The notes beneath the pieces were generated by a model, which worked only from the letters and a program-made list of their open reading frames with translations, did not search any database and was not told where the DNA came from. The translations under genes were made by a program, and so were the position numbers. From Candidatus Altarchaeota archaeon (GTDB lineage: Archaea > Altiarchaeota > Altiarchaeia > IMC4 > QMZM01), in the NCBI GenBank assembly GCA_016931955.1, contig JAFGDV010000032.1:1-19829 (forward strand): a stretch of 19,829 bases of DNA. The letters run 5' to 3'. This document shows positions 1-6,881 of this stretch, in pieces (positions within the stretch are counted from its first letter, which is position 1; the number at the start of each line of letters is the position of its first letter).

Positions 1-94
1 AACCAAACACCAAAGAGATGAGCAAAACAAAAGAGAACAGCAAAGCTAAGACAAACCACCTACCACCAACCATGGACTTACACCCAATATTCAT
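1..94 (-). CDS. N-terminus of a membrane or secreted protein, cut by the window edge
   Basis: Reading leftward from an ATG at 94-92 gives 31 open codons before the window ends. After a short polar start (MNIGCKSMVGGR) comes an unbroken hydrophobic stretch, about residues 13-30 (WFVLALLFSF, then VLLISLVFG). This looks like a signal peptide or signal anchor. The start overlaps the stop of the upstream small ORF as ATGA, which is typical of translational coupling, so the two are probably co-transcribed. A second possible start is the Met at residue 8. Too little is present to assign a family. The call rests on the overlap geometry and the hydrophobic N-terminus only. Confidence 0.5.
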   Translation of the reverse strand, partial: MNIGCKSMVGGRWFVLALLFSFVLLISLVFG

Positions 95-243
95 TTAACC
101 AATGCCCCCAAGAATCGCATCCAGTATTTGGAAGCGGTTGGGTGGTTGACATTCATGGCAGAGGAAATCTCTTCTATGGTCAGGCCGTAGTTTTTCTCGG
201 ACAATAGGTCAAGAATGTGTTCCTTTAATCCGTTATTACGCAT
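91..243 (-). CDS. Small winged-helix/HTH protein, 50 aa
   Basis: An open frame of 50 codons starts at the ATG complementary to 241-243 and stops with TGA at 93-91. The protein has the pattern of an archaeal HTH: a first helix (LKEHILDLLSEK), then a helix-turn-helix reading GLTIEEISSAMNVNHPTASK followed by YWMRFLGALVK. The second half matches the recognition-helix pattern of MarR/ArsR-like winged helices (TASKY, then a hydrophobic helix). It stops just after that helix, so no wing or effector domain is present. It is either a complete mini-regulator or a truncated one. The downstream membrane ORF overlaps it by four bases. A 9-base direct repeat lies just before its start and could be its own operator (inference). 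Confidence 0.6.
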   Translation of the reverse strand: MRNNGLKEHILDLLSEKNYGLTIEEISSAMNVNHPTASKYWMRFLGALVK

Positions 244-249
244 ACCAAC

Positions 250-274
250 CCCCCAACGTTAATCGCCCCCAACG
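250..274. repeat. Direct repeat of CCCCCAACG, 16-base period; possible operator
   Basis: CCCCCAACG occurs at 250-258 and again at 266-274, with AACGTT forming a small palindrome at 255-260. The pair lies between the start codon of the HTH ORF (243) and the TATA-like box near 291-298 that would drive it, about where transcription should begin. That position suits a repressor site. That the HTH protein itself binds here is inference. Confidence 0.4.
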
Positions 275-284
275 GCGAACATCA

Positions 285-330
285 ATGATTATTATATAGA
301 CATATTTATATATAAATATATTTTTATAGT
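285..330. promoter_or_regulatory. Divergent AT-rich promoter region
   Basis: The interval between the two divergent genes (244-377) is mostly A/T from 285 to 330. ATTATATAG at 291-299 reads as TATATAAT on the minus strand and suits the HTH ORF. TTTATATATAAATATA at 305-320 and TTTTTATAG at 321-329 could serve the SpoIIM-like gene starting at 378, leaving a leader of a few dozen bases. No strong Shine-Dalgarno sequence is visible before 378. Confidence 0.5.
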
Positions 331-377
331 AGATGGATAAACAGATAAATAGGCGAACAAACATTTAACTAACAGAC

Positions 378-1256
378 ATGGTCCTCGAATCCGTCATAAT
401 ACCGTCAAGCATGGAGAAGACTCCAAAAAGCATGCTCTACGTGGGCTTCACATACGCCACCATCGGTCTGCTCCTGGCTTACTGGATCTTCGGAAGCTAC
501 AGCAGCCTATCAGGCGTCTTCATAACCTCCATGCCATTGGTGGTGATAATATACAACGTCCTAAAGCTGGAGGAGAGAAAAGACGAAGAATTCTGCATAT
601 ACGAGAGATACGGCAGACCGCTGAAGAGGACATTCCTGATAAAACAGCACGGTTACGCACTATCGATGTTCATGTTCCTCTTCATCGGGATGGTGATGGC
701 CTATTCACTATGGAGCACCATCCTGCCAGAAAATATGATAGACCGGCTATTCGGCTCACAGATAGAGACAATCAGGATCATAAACCCAAGCATACCGACC
801 GCAGACTTCGTGGACCCAAACAACCCGCTATTGAACATACTATACAACAACTTCAAGGTGTTGATGTTCTGCATCCTCTTCTCGTTCCTCTACGGCTCAG
901 GGGCCATATTCATCCTCACATGGAACGCATCCGTCCTAGGGGTCGCAGTAGGAAGCATCATAAGAAACTCACTGGTGAATTACACCCACTTGAGCAGGTC
1001 CAGCTTCCTATACAACTATCTGGGGTCGTTCTCCATAAGCTTCAGCTTCGCAATACACGGAATACCGGAGATAGCAGCATACTTCCTGGGTTCTTTAGGG
1101 GGCGGCATCATCTCCGTCGCGGTGGTAAACCATAAGCTTGGGTCACAGGAATTCAGGAGCATAGTAATAGATTCGATCGACTTAATACTGCTGTCGGCTG
1201 CGATCCTACTGCTCGCAGGGATAATAGAGATCTATATAACCCCCGCCCTGATATGA
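378..1256 (+). CDS. SpoIIM/DUF95-family integral membrane protein
   Basis: This 292-aa protein begins MVLESVIIPSSMEKTPKSM, which closely follows the typical opening of archaeal stage II sporulation protein M homologues (MVLES..NP..AEK.P), so the ATG at 378 is preferred over the internal Met 12. Hydrophobic segments lie near residues 20-60, 95-115, 155-180, 215-245 and 265-290. A conserved-looking C-terminal stretch (IHGIPEIAAYFLGSLGGG) carries the glycine- and proline-rich signature of the family. SpoIIM in Bacillus takes part in septal peptidoglycan remodelling. Archaea lack murein and sporulation, and the role of the archaeal members is unknown. The stop codon directly abuts the convergent small membrane gene, with no spacer between the two stops. 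Confidence 0.85.
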   Translation: MVLESVIIPSSMEKTPKSMLYVGFTYATIGLLLAYWIFGSYSSLSGVFITSMPLVVIIYNVLKLEERKDEEFCIYERYGRPLKRTFLIKQHGYALSMFMFLFIGMVMAYSLWSTILPENMIDRLFGSQIETIRIINPSIPTADFVDPNNPLLNILYNNFKVLMFCILFSFLYGSGAIFILTWNASVLGVAVGSIIRNSLVNYTHLSRSSFLYNYLGSFSISFSFAIHGIPEIAAYFLGSLGGGIISVAVVNHKLGSQEFRSIVIDSIDLILLSAAILLLAGIIEIYITPALI

Positions 1257-1535
1257 TCACCTGATGAAGACTACCGGTACATCAACTTCTTCCTCTGGAA
1301 TCTCCTTGTTCAACCTAACCGCAAGCCTGTAGGCATCGAAAGCGGCAATCAAACTCGCAACAAGACTCAACACAAAGCCTAAATCCCTGTTGTAGTGGAT
1401 ATACAGCGCACCTGTTAAGACCTCCAAGGAAAGGAATACAGCAGCCCTAAGATACTTACCCACGTATAGCTGACCAGTTCCAGCGATCAGGAAAGACAGG
1501 ATTGCTGCATGAACGGGGTTTCTTTTTTCAGCCAC
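1257..1535 (-). CDS. Small TM2-like membrane protein, 92 aa
   Basis: The frame opens with GTG at 1535 and encodes MAEKRNPVHAAILSFLIAGT followed by GQLYVGKYLRAA. The pattern of a short charged N-terminus, then a hydrophobic helix ending in G.GQ.Y.GK, then further hydrophobic helices, is that of TM2-domain and related small membrane proteins (TM helices roughly at residues 9-24, 30-46 and 52-66). The tail is charged and ends in VDVPVVFIR. No enzymatic residues are seen and the function is unknown. It is transcribed divergently from the NFACT-R gene 33 bases away and converges on the SpoIIM-like gene. The start codon call is moderate because no other in-frame start lies nearby. Confidence 0.7.
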   Translation of the reverse strand: MAEKRNPVHAAILSFLIAGTGQLYVGKYLRAAVFLSLEVLTGALYIHYNRDLGFVLSLVASLIAAFDAYRLAVRLNKEIPEEEVDVPVVFIR

Positions 1536-1568
1536 TTTATTACTTATTCATCGTCTGCGATAAAATAA

Positions 1569-2399
1569 ATGGAGACGATGGAATTCAAGATAGACACGAG
1601 GAAGAGCATACCAGAGAACGCAGAACACTACTACCAGGAGGCGAAGAAGGCGCAGAAGAAGGTGGAAGGCGCCAGAAAAGCACTACAGGATACGCTAAAG
1701 AAAAAAGAGAGACTTGAGGGGGAGAGAAAAAACATCAAGGAAACCAATATCCCAGAAAAAAAAGAAAAAAAGGAGAGGAAATGGTATGACTCATTCAGGT
1801 GGTTCACTTCAAGCGACGGATTCCTCGTAATCGGAGGAAAAGATGCTGCAACCAATGAAATCCTAATCAAGAAACACCTGGAGAAAGGGGATCTTGTATT
1901 CCATGCCGACGTGCAGGGTGCGCCATTCTTTGTGGTGAAGAATCCAGAGAACAAAGAGATACCCACCTCTACGTTAGATGAGGCGGCGGAGATGGCAGCA
2001 TCCTATTCAAAGGCCTGGCAGGCAGGTTGGGGAAGCTGCGACGTCTACTACGTGAATCCAGAACAGGTATCCAAGACGACGAAGGCTGGAGAATACCTCA
2101 CAAAGGGTGCGTTCATGATCTACGGGAAAAAAAACTGGTTCAAGCGGACAGAGCTTAAAATAGGCATAGGATCCAAGGGAGAGGAAATCATCGGCGGCCC
2201 GGTCTCCATGATAGAGAAGGGGGCAAAATACTCTGTTAAGATAGGCCCCGGAGAGAAGAAATCAAAACAGCTAGCAGAGGATATAAGGAAGAAGCTGCTC
2301 GAGAAAGCGGGGAAAGAAGAAAGGGAAAAGATCAAAGCAACCGGCCTTGAGGAAATCCAGAAATGGATTCCGGCAGGAAAGGGGAGGGTTAAAGAATGA
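1569..2399 (+). CDS. NFACT-R (DUF814) RNA-binding protein lacking the NFACT-N half
   Basis: The 276-aa product carries a coiled coil with the family sequence NAEHYYQEAKKAQKKVEGA at residues 17-35, a lysine-rich linker, and then a full NFACT-R domain (about 70-235). Visible NFACT-R marks are GGKDAATNE (89-97), KGDLVFHADVQGAP (106-119) and a late basic, glycine-rich stretch. Full archaeal and bacterial NFACT proteins (RqcH/Rqc2, ribosome-associated quality control) are about 550-680 aa, with NFACT-N and helix-hairpin-helix domains ahead of this coiled coil. Here the gene starts inside the coiled-coil region, and the DNA just upstream belongs to another gene, so this is a stand-alone C-terminal half. 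The initiator may be Met 1 (1569) or Met 4. TTTATTA at about 1541-1547 could be a TATA box. The stop overlaps the next gene by four bases. Confidence 0.85.
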   Translation: METMEFKIDTRKSIPENAEHYYQEAKKAQKKVEGARKALQDTLKKKERLEGERKNIKETNIPEKKEKKERKWYDSFRWFTSSDGFLVIGGKDAATNEILIKKHLEKGDLVFHADVQGAPFFVVKNPENKEIPTSTLDEAAEMAASYSKAWQAGWGSCDVYYVNPEQVSKTTKAGEYLTKGAFMIYGKKNWFKRTELKIGIGSKGEEIIGGPVSMIEKGAKYSVKIGPGEKKSKQLAEDIRKKLLEKAGKEEREKIKATGLEEIQKWIPAGKGRVKE

Positions 2400-2887
2400 A
2401 GAAAAAGATTGATGAAGTGGTGGACTTTTTCGTGAAAGAGGTCAAGGATCTCCCGAAGATAGAGGGGGAAGTCAACGTATTACTTGATGTATTGGATAAA
2501 CCGCTTAATCTATCAGGTGATTGGAGGAGAGACTACCAGAGTATATCGGATCTTGAAATCAACGCAAAAAAGGCCCTGGAGGTCCTCACACCATTGGCGG
2601 AGGTTCCAGTAGGATTGGGGGACAGCTTCATCTCCCTCAGAACGGCATGCGAAAAAGTAAAAGGGGATTTAATGGAGAAAAAAATGGCAGATGAAGAACA
2701 GATAAAGACCATCGAATTAAACAGGAGAAACCTAGTGTTCAGGCTAAGGAACTTCATCAAGGACATCGAACCCAGGGAGAGGAAAGCATTGAAGAGGATA
2801 CTCGCCATGTTAGAAGAAAACAAGAAGCTGAAGAAGAGGGTTCAGAGGCTGGAAGCCGAAAACAAGAAGCTGAAGAAATCGATGTAG
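2396..2887 (+). CDS. Hypothetical protein with a C-terminal coiled coil, coupled to NFACT-R
   Basis: This 163-aa protein is not recognised. It is soluble and highly charged, with no membrane segment. The last third (about residues 105-163) is strongly helical, and its end has a leucine-spaced coiled-coil pattern (LKKRVQRLEAENKKLKKSM). The N-terminal two thirds contain a mix of helices and a proline/glycine-containing stretch (VPVGLGDSF). Its ATG overlaps the NFACT-R stop (ATGA), and GGAGG at 2383-2387 sits eight bases before the start, so the two are very probably co-translated and may work together. A role in binding nascent-chain or ribosome complexes with NFACT-R is only a guess from context. 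Confidence 0.75.
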   Translation: MKKKIDEVVDFFVKEVKDLPKIEGEVNVLLDVLDKPLNLSGDWRRDYQSISDLEINAKKALEVLTPLAEVPVGLGDSFISLRTACEKVKGDLMEKKMADEEQIKTIELNRRNLVFRLRNFIKDIEPRERKALKRILAMLEENKKLKKRVQRLEAENKKLKKSM

Positions 2888-2946
2888 GAGAGTGCACAAA
2901 AAGAGGGTAGCCAATACTATGGGCATCAAAGAAGTTCATTACCCCT

Positions 2947-2955
2947 ATAAAAAAT
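2947..2955 (-). terminator. Oligo-T terminator for the DUF5752-like gene
   Basis: A run of six A on the plus strand (2949-2954) reads as T6 on the minus strand. It begins five bases past the stop codon at 2960-2962. Oligo-T tracts without a hairpin are normal archaeal terminators. Confidence 0.5.
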
Positions 2956-2959
2956 CCTC

Positions 2960-3280
2960 TCAGACCTCTTCGAGAAGGGTAAGCGTGTAGTCCAATATCT
3001 TAACTAGCTGCTTTCTGGTCTCCTCTGGGTGTTTCTCGTTAAGCCTAACCTTCGCGAACTCCATGCTCAAGGCCTTACAGCCGACTACGTCATTAATCCA
3101 GGCTGCAAAGTCGTTTCTCCCATCCATGTGGAATATCAGAGAAGTGTCTGGTACTCCCTCTATCGCCGTCTTCAGAGCAGTCAGTGTCAGTATCTCAACT
3201 ATGACATCGTCGTGGTCGTTCTTCAGTTTGAAGGACGCTTCAAGATCAACTGGTCTAAGATAGGGATGCTGCTGTTCCAT
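2960..3280 (-). CDS. Small DUF5752-like protein, 106 aa
   Basis: I chose the ATG at 3280 (MEQQHPYLRPVDLEA) because a palindromic TATA-like box (GTATATATAC, 3305-3314) lies 25-34 bases upstream. An extension to 3544 would run back through the neighbouring metalloprotease gene in another frame. The middle of the protein reads TALKTAIEGVPDTSLIFHMD followed by GRNDFAAWINDVVG. That resembles the DUF5752 pattern, in which a conserved FH..GRNDF..WI segment precedes a short helix and a charged tail. The function of that family is unknown to me, and the assignment is from memory of the motif, not a search. No membrane segment is seen. It ends at an oligo-T terminator. Confidence 0.65.
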   Translation of the reverse strand: MEQQHPYLRPVDLEASFKLKNDHDDVIVEILTLTALKTAIEGVPDTSLIFHMDGRNDFAAWINDVVGCKALSMEFAKVRLNEKHPEETRKQLVKILDYTLTLLEEV

Positions 3281-3304
3281 GTGATAAATAATATAAAGAT
3301 TCGG

Positions 3305-3314
3305 GTATATATAC
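3305..3314 (-). promoter_or_regulatory. TATA-like box for the 106-aa gene
   Basis: GTATATATAC lies 25-34 bases before the ATG at 3280, the spacing expected for a leaderless archaeal transcript. It sits in the 35-base gap after the metalloprotease stop at 3316-3318, so the small gene probably has its own promoter. Confidence 0.5.
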
Positions 3315-3315
3315 T

Positions 3316-4293
3316 TTATCCTTGTTTGATGAACAACCAAGAATACCTTATACTGAACAAGACTAGTAGAAAGGCTGCGAGAACTAAAAACGGATTCCTG
3401 GTCACAAAGTAGATTAGTGCTGAGACGATCAAGACGGCAAGTTTGCTTCTTATGGACAAGAGCGCGAAATTCGCCCCAACATAGATCAAAGGAATAGAAG
3501 ACAGCAGCAGGGAAATCGAAACCAATAAGATGAACAGAATCCACCTGAACGCGAGAACCACGTAATGGGCTGTTAGAGGATACTCTGACAGATAGAACAC
3601 TGCCGCCAGAAAAAGAAGCAGAACTATAGTTCCAAGAGGGCGCCTTAGCAGTGAGGAAAACACGCCCTTAAAGTCCACGCTGCTCGGAGCCGACCCTAAG
3701 CCAAAGCAGACCTGCAGATACAGGAGTAGAAACACAATAGGTTTAGAGGCGACGTAGGAAAACTGCTGATAGAATGCCTTGACTATGGAATACATGGAGT
3801 CTAGGATGGGGGAAAGGTTGTTGGCTTCAACAAGCGCGGGTGTGATAAATCCCCCAGAATGGTATTCCAGGGTAAAGTTCATCAAGGCTACGAGGACGAT
3901 GCCGCAGCCGAAGAATGGGGCGAATCCGACGACGAAGCACCTTATCACTGAAAGGCTGTCTCTGGGCTGCTCATACTCAACAGAGCCAAGGTTTCCGTCA
4001 TGGGACCTGAAGCGGAATAATGACAGGGAGGTGATCTGGCAGCCGGTAAGCTTCGCAGCCACGGCATGGGAGACCTCATGCAGTATCGTTCCTGGAGCGA
4101 TTAACAGCCTGAACCAGACCGCCTTAAGTTTAGCGTAGAGGTAGACCTCGATGAAGTCGTTCAACAGTATCTGGATAGCAAATAATAAGGGAATCAAGGC
4201 GACATAGTTCCTAAGAACGAAGCCATCTAAAAAGTGCCAGGCTACAATAGATAATAAGACAAACACTGATACTATAAGAGCCCTGTATTCCAT
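3316..4293 (-). CDS. Putative integral-membrane zinc metalloprotease (HEVSH)
   Basis: The 325-aa protein is mostly hydrophobic, with segments near residues 5-20, 30-50, 125-145, 185-205 and several more from 225 to the end. The sequence APGTILHEVSHAVAAKLTGC puts an HExxH zinc-binding motif at residues 72-76 (His72, Glu73, His76), within a helix that could lie in the membrane. PGTILHE.SHA..AKL is the pattern of archaeal and bacterial membrane metalloproteases of the M50-like or Zn-peptidase type. A third zinc ligand cannot be placed with confidence, and I do not see a clear NPDG motif. The substrate is unknown, although intramembrane cleavage of a regulator is a common role for relatives. The gene is divergent from the DRG GTPase, with 42 bases between them. 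Confidence 0.75.
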   Translation of the reverse strand: MEYRALIVSVFVLLSIVAWHFLDGFVLRNYVALIPLLFAIQILLNDFIEVYLYAKLKAVWFRLLIAPGTILHEVSHAVAAKLTGCQITSLSLFRFRSHDGNLGSVEYEQPRDSLSVIRCFVVGFAPFFGCGIVLVALMNFTLEYHSGGFITPALVEANNLSPILDSMYSIVKAFYQQFSYVASKPIVFLLLYLQVCFGLGSAPSSVDFKGVFSSLLRRPLGTIVLLLFLAAVFYLSEYPLTAHYVVLAFRWILFILLVSISLLLSSIPLIYVGANFALLSIRSKLAVLIVSALIYFVTRNPFLVLAAFLLVLFSIRYSWLFIKQG

Positions 4294-4335
4294 GGTATTT
4301 ATCTATTCTCATATAACGCAAAAAGTATTAATGAA
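4294..4335. promoter_or_regulatory. Shared divergent promoter, metalloprotease and DRG GTPase
   Basis: The 42-base gap holds CATATAACG at about 4310-4318. This box lies about 18-26 bases from each start codon, so one TATA-like site could serve both directions and give leaderless or near-leaderless transcripts. Confidence 0.4.
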
Positions 4336-5433
4336 ATGGCTTCACTGGAGGAAAAAATCAGAGAGATCGAAGAAGAAATACAGAAGACTCCATACAATAA
4401 GGCGACACAGCACCACATAGGCAAACTGAAGGCTAAAATAGCCAGGCTCCGGGAGAGCGCGGAGAAGAGGGGCGGCAAAGGGAAAGGGGCTGGGTTCGCA
4501 GTCAAGAAGAGCGGAGACGCTACCATAGCATTGGTTGGATTCCCTTCAGTAGGCAAGTCCACCCTCCTCAACAAGCTGACGGATGCTAGATCAAGGGTAG
4601 GAGACTACGATTTCACGACAGTAGACGTCATACCCGGCGTCATGTTCCACCAGGGGGCGAAGATCCAGGTACTGGACATACCGGGGGTTATCACCGGCGC
4701 GTCCTCTGGTAGGGGGCGGGGCAGGGAAATCCTCTCGATAATAAGGAACGTCGAACTCATCCTAATACTTGTAGATGTGCTGCACCCAGAACACCTCAAG
4801 GTCATAGAGAAGGAATTATACGACGTCGGAATAAGATTGAGTCAGAACCCGCCGAAGGTGGGCATAAAGAGGATCTTCAAGGGCGGCCTGAAGGTGGTGT
4901 CAAGCATCCCCCTCAAGAGGATTAACGTGGAAACGATCAGAGAGATACTGAACGTTAACGGCATACATTCAGCAGAGGTTACCCTTCATGAGGACCTAGA
5001 CGAGGAACGATTCATCGATGCCGTCATGAAGAACCGCGTCTATCTGCCCTGCATCATAGCACTAAACAAGATGGACACAGTAGATGAACACCTGATTATG
5101 GAACTGACGGAAAGAATTGGGAAAAAAGCCATACCCATCTCGGCTGAATCGGGGAAAAACCTCGACATCCTGCGAGAAGAGATATTCAGTAAACTGGGGA
5201 TCATGAGGTTGTACATGAAGCCCCAAGGCGGCGAACCAGACTACAAGGAACCCTTGATCATGAGAAAGAATTCCTCAGTCGGCGAAGTATGCGATTTACT
5301 CCACAAAGACATGAGAAAGAAATTCAAATATGCGATAGTCAACGGAAGATCCGCAAGATTCAAGGACCAGATTGTCGGCTTAGAGCATATATTAGATGAC
5401 GAGGATATCTTAACAATAGTCAAGAAGAGATAA
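4336..5433 (+). CDS. drg: DRG-family (Obg/HflX superfamily) GTPase with TGS domain
   Basis: The 365-aa protein has every mark of archaeal DRG GTPases. There is a charged, helical N-terminus (SLEEKIREIEEEIQKTPYNK). The G1 motif GFPSVGKST is at residues 68-76, followed by YDFTT. The G3 motif DIPG is at 114-117, with the glycine- and arginine-rich stretch that follows it. The G4 motif NKMD is at 244-247, and SAE serves as the G5. A C-terminal TGS domain spans about 290-365. An insertion near 175-230 corresponds to the S5D2L-type subdomain of DRG proteins. DRG proteins associate with ribosomes and translation in archaea and eukaryotes. The length is normal and all motifs are intact. The stop is one base from the start of the next gene. 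Confidence 0.95.
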   Translation: MASLEEKIREIEEEIQKTPYNKATQHHIGKLKAKIARLRESAEKRGGKGKGAGFAVKKSGDATIALVGFPSVGKSTLLNKLTDARSRVGDYDFTTVDVIPGVMFHQGAKIQVLDIPGVITGASSGRGRGREILSIIRNVELILILVDVLHPEHLKVIEKELYDVGIRLSQNPPKVGIKRIFKGGLKVVSSIPLKRINVETIREILNVNGIHSAEVTLHEDLDEERFIDAVMKNRVYLPCIIALNKMDTVDEHLIMELTERIGKKAIPISAESGKNLDILREEIFSKLGIMRLYMKPQGGEPDYKEPLIMRKNSSVGEVCDLLHKDMRKKFKYAIVNGRSARFKDQIVGLEHILDDEDILTIVKKR

Positions 5434-5434
5434 A

Positions 5435-6337
5435 ATGGGGTTCATGAAGAATGCCTTCATCGTATTTCTCGCTTTCACGCTAGTATTCGACATCCTGCTG
5501 ATTGCAGCAATCAATATGATAAACTCCACACTACTGAATCCCGACTTCATAGTGAGGGAGCTTGACAGATTAGGTTTCTATTCCATGATACAGGACCACT
5601 TTGCAGAGTCCGCCGGCAGCCCTGAGTTCGCTGACGTTATCAGGAAGTCCATACCCGAATCCTGGATCCGAGAAAACTTTAAGCGGGTTTTATGTAACAC
5701 ATTCAACTACTTGAACTCTGAAACCGCTTCACTGAATGCGACAATTTCACTGATCGAGGTCAAAGAGAAACTGTTGGCTGAATTACCTGCTTCCTCAATA
5801 AATTTGGGCCCTGTCAAGATCGAATTAGATGAGCAGATCCCGGACAGCATCGACTTATCAGAGGGAATCAACTCATCAGGCCTGCTTACGCAGCTTAAGG
5901 CTTTCATAGGATACCTCAGGCTCTTCTACAGTATCCTAATACTGGCTGCTTTTGTTATTGTCTCACTGATCGTGGTGATTTCCAAGGATCTGAGGAAGAT
6001 AAGCCTCACACTCTCATCTGCGTTGTTAGCTTCTGGATTGCTGGCCTATTGTGCTCCCATGATAGCATCCATCCTCTTATTCAACCGAATAAAGGGGATG
6101 GATTTACCTGCCTTCCTTCCGGCTGATTCTCTCATAACGATGCTCGATGAGGGGATGCAGCCCATGAGAGACCAAGGAGTGCTTCTTTTCTCAGCGGGAA
6201 TAATCCTATTCGCCTCATTCATCCTGTTGAAGACCCACGAAGCCAGAAGAGAAATCAAAAAAGAAGAAGAAACAGAACAACTCTTGCTGGAGGAGGTCTG
6301 CGGAGAAACCGGAGAAGACGACTTTGATGAAATGTAG
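5435..6337 (+). CDS. Hypothetical membrane protein, four predicted TM helices
   Basis: This 300-aa protein is not recognised. It has an N-terminal hydrophobic helix (about residues 7-28). A large extracytoplasmic or soluble domain of about 135 residues follows, with short helices, several Asn-X-Ser/Thr sites and one Cys. Then come three more helices (about 167-188, 196-218 and 246-266), ending in a very acidic cytoplasmic tail (KKEEETEQLLLEEVCGETGE). The topology of one TM, a large loop and three TMs is seen in uncharacterised membrane proteins of bacteria and archaea. It begins one base after the DRG stop, so it is translationally linked to that GTPase. It ends three bases before the convergent NTPase gene. 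Confidence 0.75.
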   Translation: MGFMKNAFIVFLAFTLVFDILLIAAINMINSTLLNPDFIVRELDRLGFYSMIQDHFAESAGSPEFADVIRKSIPESWIRENFKRVLCNTFNYLNSETASLNATISLIEVKEKLLAELPASSINLGPVKIELDEQIPDSIDLSEGINSSGLLTQLKAFIGYLRLFYSILILAAFVIVSLIVVISKDLRKISLTLSSALLASGLLAYCAPMIASILLFNRIKGMDLPAFLPADSLITMLDEGMQPMRDQGVLLFSAGIILFASFILLKTHEARREIKKEEETEQLLLEEVCGETGEDDFDEM

Positions 6338-6340
6338 TGC

Positions 6341-6865
6341 CTAACCCTCGATCTTTCCGACCAGTTCCTGAACCAATTGGTTTCTGTTCTGGAAGCTTAC
6401 TTCTATTATTTCCGTGTCCTGTCTCTTCCTTATCCCCTCAGTGAAGCCGTCACGGGAAAGCTTAATTGTTCCGAAGACCCTGCCGGTGTCTAATGCCTTC
6501 AGAACGGCATCTTTGAATCTTTCAGAAAACAACTCCATCTTGCCGATCTCGTCTACTACGATCAAGTCCTTACCCAGGGAATCAAGGACGCTCTTGACTC
6601 CAATATTCTCTAAGTCGCTAATATTGACTCCGTATCTGCCGACCCTGAATCCGCTGACAAGGTCTACGTGGGATAAAACGCCCTGTTTTCCGTCCAAGGA
6701 CACGATCCGGAATCCAACCCTAAGCCCTCTTTCACGGATCTCTTCAGTATAGAAGCCGCCTACATTCACGATCTTGAGTTCCTCCAAGACCCTCATGATC
6801 AAGGAGGTCTTCCCAACCCTGGGAGGACCCGCCAACAAGATATTCGCCCTTATTTTCTGTGTCAT
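6341..6865 (-). CDS. THEP1-type nucleoside-triphosphatase
   Basis: The 174-aa product matches the NTPase_1/THEP1 family in length and motifs. The Walker A motif GPPRVGKTS is at residues 13-21, GGFYTEEIRERGLRVGF (36-52) is characteristic of the family, and the Walker B motif DLIVVDEIGKMEL is at 100-112. THEP1 proteins hydrolyse NTPs to NDPs in vitro, and their biological role is unclear. The domain is complete. The start codon at 6865 lies 16 bases from the divergent TraB start. A short CCTATAATAC stretch in that gap is too close to either start to act as a TATA box, so the promoter for this gene must lie inside traB. Confidence 0.93.
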   Translation of the reverse strand: MTQKIRANILLAGPPRVGKTSLIMRVLEELKIVNVGGFYTEEIRERGLRVGFRIVSLDGKQGVLSHVDLVSGFRVGRYGVNISDLENIGVKSVLDSLGKDLIVVDEIGKMELFSERFKDAVLKALDTGRVFGTIKLSRDGFTEGIRKRQDTEIIEVSFQNRNQLVQELVGKIEG

Positions 6866-6881
6866 CCTATAATACTAACGT

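Noticed and set aside
710-1135. Plus-strand frame inside the SpoIIM gene (141 codons)
   Set aside because: It is a basic, low-complexity frame with no domain, and lies inside a well-supported membrane protein.
3029-3412. Plus-strand frame across the DUF5752-like gene (127 codons)
   Set aside because: The minus-strand gene has a suitably placed TATA box, a T6 terminator and a plausible family motif. The plus frame has none.
3281-3544. N-terminal extension of the 106-aa minus gene
   Set aside because: The extension runs in another frame through the metalloprotease C-terminus and the promoter. The ATG at 3280 fits the TATA spacing.
5435-6337. Reading the four-TM protein as a known transporter or protease
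   Set aside because: No catalytic or transport signature is present. The topology alone does not support an assignment.
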